NCBI GenBank assembly: GCA_022837205.1
Contig: JALHEL010000138.1
Coordinates: 1 to 10,587, forward strand
DNA: 10,587 nt
Reading direction: 5' to 3'
Origin: Leptolinea sp.
GTDB lineage: Bacteria; Chloroflexota; Anaerolineae; Anaerolineales; Anaerolineaceae
Shown here: in pieces, positions 6,691-10,587 of the stretch
How the letters are laid out: every line of letters begins with the position of its first letter
How positions within the stretch are numbered: position 1 is the first letter of the stretch
The notes under the pieces: model-generated
Database searches by the model: none
What the model was told of the DNA's origin: nothing
Seen by the model: only the letters and a program-made list of their open reading frames with translations
Made by a program: the position numbers and the translations under genes

Positions 6691-6714
6691 AAAAATAATG
6701 CCCGACTTATTTTT
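6691..6714. repeat. AT-rich inverted repeat over the start region of the hydratase-icd promoter
   Basis: AAAAATAA (6691-6698) and TTATTTTT (6707-6714) are perfect inverse complements separated by 8 bases. On the minus strand the repeat overlaps the end of the -10 box (6712-6717) and covers the expected transcription start. This position would suit a repressor operator. A weak hairpin ending the bcp transcript is the alternative; the stem is AT-only. Confidence 0.35.
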
Positions 6715-6740
6715 ATAGTTACCAGCAGTTCTCTGATCAA
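6712..6740 (-). promoter_or_regulatory. sigma-70-type promoter of the hydratase-icd operon
   Basis: On the minus strand TTGATC (6735-6740) and TATAAA (6712-6717) are separated by the ideal 17 bases, with four and five matches to consensus. They lie about 60 bases upstream of the hydratase ATG, in the 130-base gap behind bcp. No other good promoter is visible on this strand before icd. Confidence 0.6.
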
Positions 6741-6782
6741 GCATTATTAAGCACTTGCATATCAATGGAAGCAAATGGTTTT

Positions 6783-7253
6783 CTATCGGATACTTTGCAG
6801 ATATTCAAGAACTTCCTTTGCATTCGTATTCGCATTCGCTTTTTGAAAAATTTTAATAATTATCCCGTCTTCATCGATAATAAATGTGGTTCGAACGATT
6901 CCCATGGTAACCTTGCCATAAAGGTTCTTTTCTTTCCATACATCATAAGCTTTTATAACATTTAATTCGGGATCTGAAAGCAGAAGAAACGGAAGCGCAT
7001 GGCTTTCAATAAATTTTTGATGAGACTTTTCCGAATCCTTGCTGATTCCGATGATTTCTACGGCTAAACGCATATATTCTTCATACAAATCTCTGAAACC
7101 GATGGCTTGCCTTGTACATCCTGCGGAATTGTCTTTCGGGTAAAAATATAGAACAACTTTTTTACCGCGAAAATCGGAAAGAGAATGGATTTTTCCCATC
7201 TGATCCGGCAGGGTAAAATTCGGAGCCGGCATCCCAACTTTAAGTTCTGTCAT
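6783..7253 (-). CDS. bcp: Bcp-type (PrxQ) peroxiredoxin, one-cysteine form
   Basis: A 156-residue cytosolic thiol peroxidase that reduces hydrogen peroxide and organic hydroperoxides with thioredoxin or another thiol donor. The thioredoxin fold opens with VGMPAPNFTLPD (6-17). The peroxidatic site is PKDNSAGCT (39-47), fitting PxxxS/TxxC with Cys46, and the catalytic Arg is Arg121 in GIVRTTFIID. Many Bcp proteins carry a resolving cysteine five residues after the peroxidatic one (GCTxxAC); here that residue is Ile51 and Cys46 is the only cysteine, so this is a one-Cys enzyme needing an outside thiol. The usual Thr of the motif is Ser43. The ATG has GAGGGGG upstream at slightly short spacing. 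The gene is divergent from rplY. Confidence 0.93.
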   Translation of the reverse strand: MTELKVGMPAPNFTLPDQMGKIHSLSDFRGKKVVLYFYPKDNSAGCTRQAIGFRDLYEEYMRLAVEIIGISKDSEKSHQKFIESHALPFLLLSDPELNVIKAYDVWKEKNLYGKVTMGIVRTTFIIDEDGIIIKIFQKANANTNAKEVLEYLQSIR

Positions 7254-7308
7254 AAAACCCCCTCTGATTTTTTTCTTTTACGGTCATTTTGTTTTACCCG
7301 ATCCAATA

Positions 7309-7336
7309 AATATAATCGAAATGCCTTTTTTATCAA
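7309..7336 (-). promoter_or_regulatory. probable bcp promoter
   Basis: On the minus strand TTGATA (7331-7336) and TATATT (7309-7314), 16 bases apart, each match consensus at five of six positions. They lie about 55 bases upstream of the bcp ATG, in the 245-base divergent region. The palindrome GTTCGAAC (7355-7362) lies between this promoter and the rplY promoter. Confidence 0.45.
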
Positions 7337-7388
7337 TATCTTTACATCTTTTTTGTTCGAACGATATCATTAAATCATAAAACTTATC

Positions 7389-7417
7389 TTGACTGTATAT
7401 ATAAAAAAGGCTAAAAT
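7389..7417 (+). promoter_or_regulatory. strong sigma-70-type promoter of rplY
   Basis: TTGACT (7389-7394) and TAAAAT (7412-7417) are separated by exactly 17 bases, each with five of six consensus matches, and the spacer is AT-rich. Transcription would start near 7424, leaving a leader of about 75 bases before the L25 ATG. I see only weak, short pairings in that leader and no recognisable riboswitch. Confidence 0.7.
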
Positions 7418-7498
7418 CAGTGAGCTCTTTGAGTAAAATATCTTTAAAAGGGTGAAGGTAACAGGTTTAATCTGTGAGAGGCACTCGAAGGAAGAATC

Positions 7499-8155
7499 AT
7501 GGAAAAAGTTGTAATAAATGCTGAAAAGCGAGATGTTGTTGGCAAGAAAGTCGGCTCACTGCGCCGACAGGGTTTGATTCCCGGTGTAATGTATGGGCAT
7601 AATGAACCCCCGTTTCCAATCACAATGAATGCAAGAGAAATCGAGCGTGTGATTAATAATCTGACGAGCTCCAGTATCGTTACGGTTAAGGTCAATGGTG
7701 AGTCACACCAAGCTTTAATTCGTGAAAAACAAAAAGATTATATTCGGAATCAAATCATTCATATTGATTTTCAAATCTTATCTCTAAAAGAAAAGATCCG
7801 TTCCAAAATTGAAGTTAAATTGGTCGGAGTTGCTCCGGCGGTAAAGAATTTCAACGGGATTGTATTACAGGAACGTGAGTTTATTGATGTCGAAGCTTTG
7901 CCGGCTGATCTTCCGGAGAGAATTACAGTCGACATCAGCGGATTAGAGAATATCGGAGACTTGATTCGGGTTGGTGATTTGGATATTTCCGATGCCGTGA
8001 CCGTTTTTGATGATGTGAATGATGTTATTGTTTCAATTTCCGGCGCAATGGCTGAAGAAGCTGTTGAAGAAGAAGTAACGACAGCGGAAGGTACGGAGCC
8101 TGAAGTTGTAGAAAAAGGTAAGAAAGAATCGGAAGAAGAGGAAGAAAAGAAATAG
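7499..8155 (+). CDS. rplY: 50S ribosomal protein L25, TL5/Ctc form
   Basis: Binds 5S rRNA in the large ribosomal subunit; the two-domain form is called TL5 in Thermus or Ctc (general stress protein) in Bacillus. The 218 residues comprise an N-terminal L25 beta-barrel (about 1-92; signature RRQGLIPGVMYG, then SHQALIREKQKDYIRNQIIHIDFQ), a TL5 C-terminal domain (about 98-183; RSKIEVKLVGVAPAVKNFNG, LPERITVDISGLENIGD) and an extended charged tail from about 186, rich in Glu and ending in EEEEEKK. Such acidic tails are common in this family and probably disordered. ATG 7499 has AAGGAAG (7488-7494) and a strong promoter upstream. It appears monocistronic, ending at a strong terminator. Confidence 0.95.
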   Translation: MEKVVINAEKRDVVGKKVGSLRRQGLIPGVMYGHNEPPFPITMNAREIERVINNLTSSSIVTVKVNGESHQALIREKQKDYIRNQIIHIDFQILSLKEKIRSKIEVKLVGVAPAVKNFNGIVLQEREFIDVEALPADLPERITVDISGLENIGDLIRVGDLDISDAVTVFDDVNDVIVSISGAMAEEAVEEEVTTAEGTEPEVVEKGKKESEEEEEKK

Positions 8156-8174
8156 CTTCCTTTTAGATGATATA

Positions 8175-8209
8175 AAAAAAAGACCAATTCGACGAATTGG
8201 TCTTTTTTT
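8175..8209. terminator. bidirectional intrinsic terminator between rplY and trmI
   Basis: The arms at 8175-8191 and 8193-8209 are inverse complements. The practical hairpin is GACCAATT/AATTGGTC with a CGACG loop, flanked by seven A on one side and seven T on the other. It lies between the convergent stops of rplY (8155) and trmI (8226), and the symmetrical A/T runs let it act on both strands. Confidence 0.93.
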
Positions 8210-8225
8210 GCTTTCTGTTTTGGTT

Positions 8226-9035
8226 TTACACCATTAAATCCTCATCCTTAATCAAAGGCCTTCCGAAAATCAGAAATCCTGTGTGAGCGATCATTCGATC
8301 AACCGGCCTGAACCGTTCAGCTTCGGTCTGATAATATCGAATTCCTGTTTCACAGACTTCTGTAAATCCAAACTGATTTGCATTCATTTGTTCTAAAAGG
8401 AGGATTACTTGATTGGCAGTTGGCAACAAACATCCAAAAAAGCCTCCCGGTTTTAATGCATCTCTGACTTGCGCTAAATAATTATAAGGATCGGGAATAT
8501 CAAGGAAAAGAGCATCGACATTTTTTTCTGTAAATCCTAACCGAATATCCCGAGTTATAAATTCGACTTGTTCATCCAAGGCAACTCTTTTCAGGTTTTC
8601 TTCGGCAAGCTTTTGAAAATCAGCCCGACTGTCATAAGAATATACTTTCCCCGTCGAACCGGCCGCATAGGCAAAAGCGGTTGTTAAAGCACCCGAGCCG
8701 GTACCGGCTTCAATGATTCTTTTTCCGGGACCGATTGCCAGATTAAGCAATATAAACCCGACATCTTTCGGATAAACAATTTGTGTCTCCCTGGGAATGT
8801 TTTTAATCATATCTGTTAAGGCAGGTTGAATGACATAGAACTTATTCCCGTTATGACTATGAATAATACTTCCCCACGGTCGCCCTATGAAATCATTGGT
8901 GTAAATAATTCCCTTATGGGTTTGAATTTCCTGATCGGCTTGAATTTTAATTATGTGATGAAAGTGACTGATTCCAACAATTTCGGCTATTTCACCTTCT
9001 TTTATAAGTTGCTTTTCATCCCAACTTTCGTTCAT
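8226..9035 (-). CDS. trmI: tRNA (adenine-58-N1)-methyltransferase
   Basis: S-adenosylmethionine-dependent methylation of A58 in the T-loop of tRNAs, which stabilises the elbow; bacterial TrmI acts as a homotetramer. The 269 residues have a small N-terminal beta domain (about 1-75), the linker signature QIVYPKDVGFIL (85-96) and a class I methyltransferase fold. The latter shows motif I EAGTGSGAL (109-117), the acidic residue after strand 2 in YSYDSR (Asp135), LDIPDPY (178-184) with the catalytic Asp, and RPVDRMIAHTGFL near the end. Length is typical. The start at 9035 fits the family N-terminus, but only a weak Shine-Dalgarno-like AGTGA precedes it. It is convergent with rplY and divergent from the transporter genes. 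The 101-base upstream gap shows no convincing promoter on this strand. Confidence 0.93.
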   Translation of the reverse strand: MNESWDEKQLIKEGEIAEIVGISHFHHIIKIQADQEIQTHKGIIYTNDFIGRPWGSIIHSHNGNKFYVIQPALTDMIKNIPRETQIVYPKDVGFILLNLAIGPGKRIIEAGTGSGALTTAFAYAAGSTGKVYSYDSRADFQKLAEENLKRVALDEQVEFITRDIRLGFTEKNVDALFLDIPDPYNYLAQVRDALKPGGFFGCLLPTANQVILLLEQMNANQFGFTEVCETGIRYYQTEAERFRPVDRMIAHTGFLIFGRPLIKDEDLMV

Positions 9036-9136
9036 TCGATTTCACTTTGATCCAGTAATATTTTTTTTATTAAACACATAATCCATCTCTTTCCATGTTA
9101 ATATTATGAAAATTCTATCAAATTTTGGAGTTTAAT

Positions 9137-9973
9137 ATGAAAAAGGGTAAATTATTTATTGTTGCGATTGTTTCGCTTAGCGTTTTATCGGTATTATTAA
9201 GCGGCTTTATTTCTGTTAAACCCCAGGATAAACAGGAGTTTAAAGTCGGATTGGAATGTAATTATGCTCCATTCAATTGGACACAGCTGGATGATTCAAA
9301 CGGGGCAATTAAAATTAAAGGCGGAGGCGGTTATTGTAACGGATATGACGTTGCCATCGCCAAAATAATCGCCGATGGCTTAAATCGTGAACTCGTATTG
9401 GTAAAAACTGAATGGGATGGTCTGATTCCGGCTCTAAATGCCGGAAAAATTGATGCGGTTATTGCGGGAATGTCACCGACAAAAGAACGCAAAGCCAGTG
9501 TCGATTTTTCGGATCCGTATTATGAGAGTGACCTTGTCATTGTTGTCAAAAAAGACAGCCCATATGCCATTGCAAAAAGTCTCCAGGATTTTAGCGGTGC
9601 CAGAATTACCGCTCAGTTGAATACATTCCACTACACCGTTATTGATCAAATTCCGGGTGTGAAAAAACAGACCGCAATGGAATCCTTCCCGGCGATGATC
9701 GTAGCGCTTTCATCCGGAAAAATTGATGGCTATATTTCCGAACGTCCAGGAGCAATTTCCGCTATGGAATCAAATCCGGATTTAACATTTGTCGAATTTG
9801 AAGAGGGAAAAGGATTTGAAACCTCGCCGGAAGATGTTGCAATCGCTGTGGCATTGAAAAAAGGGAATCCGGATTTAGAGGCTATAAATAAAATTATCTC
9901 GACAATCACAAAAGAAAAACGCCAGGAAATCATGGATAATGCCATCGCAATTCAGCCGCTTTCCGGAGAGTAA
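9137..9973 (+). CDS. amino-acid ABC transporter substrate-binding protein (family 3)
   Basis: Extracytoplasmic receptor that delivers a polar amino acid to the ABC permease encoded next to it. The 278 residues have an N-terminal hydrophobic segment (about 6-24) after MKKGK, then a family 3 solute-binding fold: VGLECNYAPFNW (37-48), NGYDVAIAKIIADGL (68-82), DGLIPALNAGKIDAVIAGMSPTKERK (94-119; the Arg near 118 should grip the ligand carboxylate) and VDFSDPYY (122-129). The signal ends LLSGF where a lipobox would read LSGC, so no lipidation cysteine is present; the segment may be cleaved or kept as an uncleaved anchor. Cys41 and Cys67 could form a disulfide. ATG 9137 has TTGGAG six bases upstream; an in-frame TTG at 9125 would overlap that site and is rejected. 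An extended -10 candidate, TGT-TAATAT (9096-9104), lies upstream. The amino acid cannot be named from sequence. Confidence 0.93.
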   Translation: MKKGKLFIVAIVSLSVLSVLLSGFISVKPQDKQEFKVGLECNYAPFNWTQLDDSNGAIKIKGGGGYCNGYDVAIAKIIADGLNRELVLVKTEWDGLIPALNAGKIDAVIAGMSPTKERKASVDFSDPYYESDLVIVVKKDSPYAIAKSLQDFSGARITAQLNTFHYTVIDQIPGVKKQTAMESFPAMIVALSSGKIDGYISERPGAISAMESNPDLTFVEFEEGKGFETSPEDVAIAVALKKGNPDLEAINKIISTITKEKRQEIMDNAIAIQPLSGE

Positions 9974-9988
9974 ATAAGGAACAGGCCG

Positions 9989-10014
9989 GAAATGGATATA
10001 ATTCCATCCATTTC
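9989..10014 (+). repeat. short stem-loop behind the binding-protein gene
   Basis: GAAATGGAT (9989-9997) and ATCCATTTC (10006-10014) pair perfectly over 9 bp around an 8-base loop, 15 bases after the stop. No T-run follows, so it is more likely an mRNA-stabilising hairpin than a terminator. Confidence 0.5.
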
Positions 10015-10026
10015 TGATTATCATCA

Positions 10027-10073
10027 ACAAAAACAACCGGAAAAGTATATTTGCTTGTTCCGGTTGTTTTTGT
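10027..10073 (+). terminator. intrinsic terminator or attenuator between binding protein and permease
   Basis: The arms at 10027-10042 and 10058-10073 pair perfectly over 16 bp (core AACCGGAA/TTCCGGTT) around a 15-base loop, with GTTTTTG at the 3' side. It ends 23 bases before the permease ATG. Partial termination here would give more binding protein than permease, a common arrangement in ABC operons. A separate permease promoter is the alternative, but none is evident. Confidence 0.75.
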
Positions 10074-10096
10074 CGGACACAATTTAGGAATAGATT

Positions 10097-10587
10097 ATGC
10101 CTTCAACTTTTTTAGAATGGGTTCGCTTTTTTGTCAATGAATATGGCCTATATTTTCTTCAAGGGGCGTTAACCACTTTGTATATCGCCTTGATCGGGAC
10201 AATTGTCGGTTTTCTTATCGGGCTCGCTGTTGCCGTTGTGCGGACAATTCCGATTGAAGAGAATGATTCATTCGGTAGAAAGATTTTTTATAAAGTGGTA
10301 CGGTGGATTTTGGTTGCCTATATCGAAATTTTCCGTGGCACTCCGATGATTGTCCAATCCATGGTTATTTATTATGGATCAGCGGAATTATGGGGATTGG
10401 ACATGTCTCCGATTGTAGCCGCTCTATTTATTGTTTCGATCAATACCGGTGCTTATATGGCTGAAATTGCTCGCGGCGGCATCATTTCGATCGATAAGGG
10501 TCAATATGAAGCAGCGCTTTCAATCGGAATGAATCACTGGCAGACGATGGAAAAAATCATCCTGCCGCAAGCGATACGAAATATTTT
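10097..10587 (+). CDS. amino-acid ABC transporter permease (3'-truncated by window edge)
   Basis: Membrane subunit of the polar amino-acid ABC importer, HisM/GlnP-like family. The frame is open from ATG 10097, preceded by AGGAA (10086-10090), to the window end, giving 163 of the expected 220-250 or more residues. It shows the family opening YGLYFLQGALTTLYIALIG (16-34) with the first membrane helix, then FRGTPMIVQ (79-87), NTGAYMAEIARGGI (116-129) and the EAA cytoplasmic loop EAALSIG...ILPQA (138-159), which docks the ATPase. The stretch PIEENDSFGRK (52-62) between the first two helices is hydrophilic. It follows the binding-protein gene after a 123-base gap with two hairpins. The ATPase gene is presumably further downstream. 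Confidence 0.95.
   Translation, partial: MPSTFLEWVRFFVNEYGLYFLQGALTTLYIALIGTIVGFLIGLAVAVVRTIPIEENDSFGRKIFYKVVRWILVAYIEIFRGTPMIVQSMVIYYGSAELWGLDMSPIVAALFIVSINTGAYMAEIARGGIISIDKGQYEAALSIGMNHWQTMEKIILPQAIRNI

Noticed and set aside
7424..7498. Possible structured leader or riboswitch before rplY
   Set aside because: Only short pairings such as ACAG/CTGT are visible; no known riboswitch core or strong hairpin is recognisable.
7771..8187. 138-codon Ser/Thr-rich open frame on the minus strand inside rplY
   Set aside because: It is the antisense shadow of the Glu/Lys-rich L25 tail, with no ribosome site or family resemblance.

Overview
The window holds about eleven genes of ordinary chromosomal metabolism at roughly 40-45% GC (estimated by eye). 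Several features suggest a Chloroflexota bacterium, perhaps a low-GC member of the Anaerolineae: a pyrophosphate-type phosphofructokinase, a eukaryote-type NADP isocitrate dehydrogenase, a Pro/Ala/Glu/Thr linker behind a lipoprotein signal, and a TrmI-type tRNA methyltransferase. This assignment is inference, since no 16S or other decisive marker is present. No mobile element, CRISPR array, tRNA or rRNA was seen. No gene-free stretch exceeds 300 bases; the longest is about 245 bases (7254-7498).

Layout. 1-2062 (+): the 3' half of 6-phosphogluconate dehydrogenase (gnd), then one base later a PPi-dependent phosphofructokinase, forming a central-carbon operon. 2162-2797 (+): a corrinoid-binding protein with its own probable promoter and no methyltransferase partner in view. 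A 23-bp perfect hairpin at 2806-2856 separates it from a convergent 68-codon lipoprotein (2875-3081, -). 3170-6652 (-): an isocitrate dehydrogenase gene and, upstream of it, an aconitase-superfamily hydratase gene broken into two reading frames, both behind a good promoter at 6712-6740. 6783-7253 (-): a one-cysteine Bcp peroxiredoxin, divergent from ribosomal protein L25/TL5 (7499-8155, +). A bidirectional terminator (8175-8209) lies between L25 and convergent trmI (8226-9035, -). 9137-10587 (+): the substrate-binding protein and (partial) permease of a polar amino-acid ABC transporter, separated by two hairpins.

Functional picture. gnd and the PPi-phosphofructokinase serve the pentose-phosphate pathway and glycolysis. 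Hydratase plus isocitrate dehydrogenase would convert citrate to 2-oxoglutarate, the precursor of glutamate.

The most notable observation is that the hydratase gene is broken exactly where the family carries the Cys-Gly-Pro-Cys ligands of its [4Fe-4S] cluster. Compared with the family sequence as I remember it, about 28 nucleotides are missing, which removes both cysteines and shifts the frame. The isocitrate dehydrogenase gene next to it looks fully intact. I see no clear previously undescribed multi-gene system. The best candidates for follow-up are the broken hydratase, the minimal lipoprotein and the orphan corrinoid protein.
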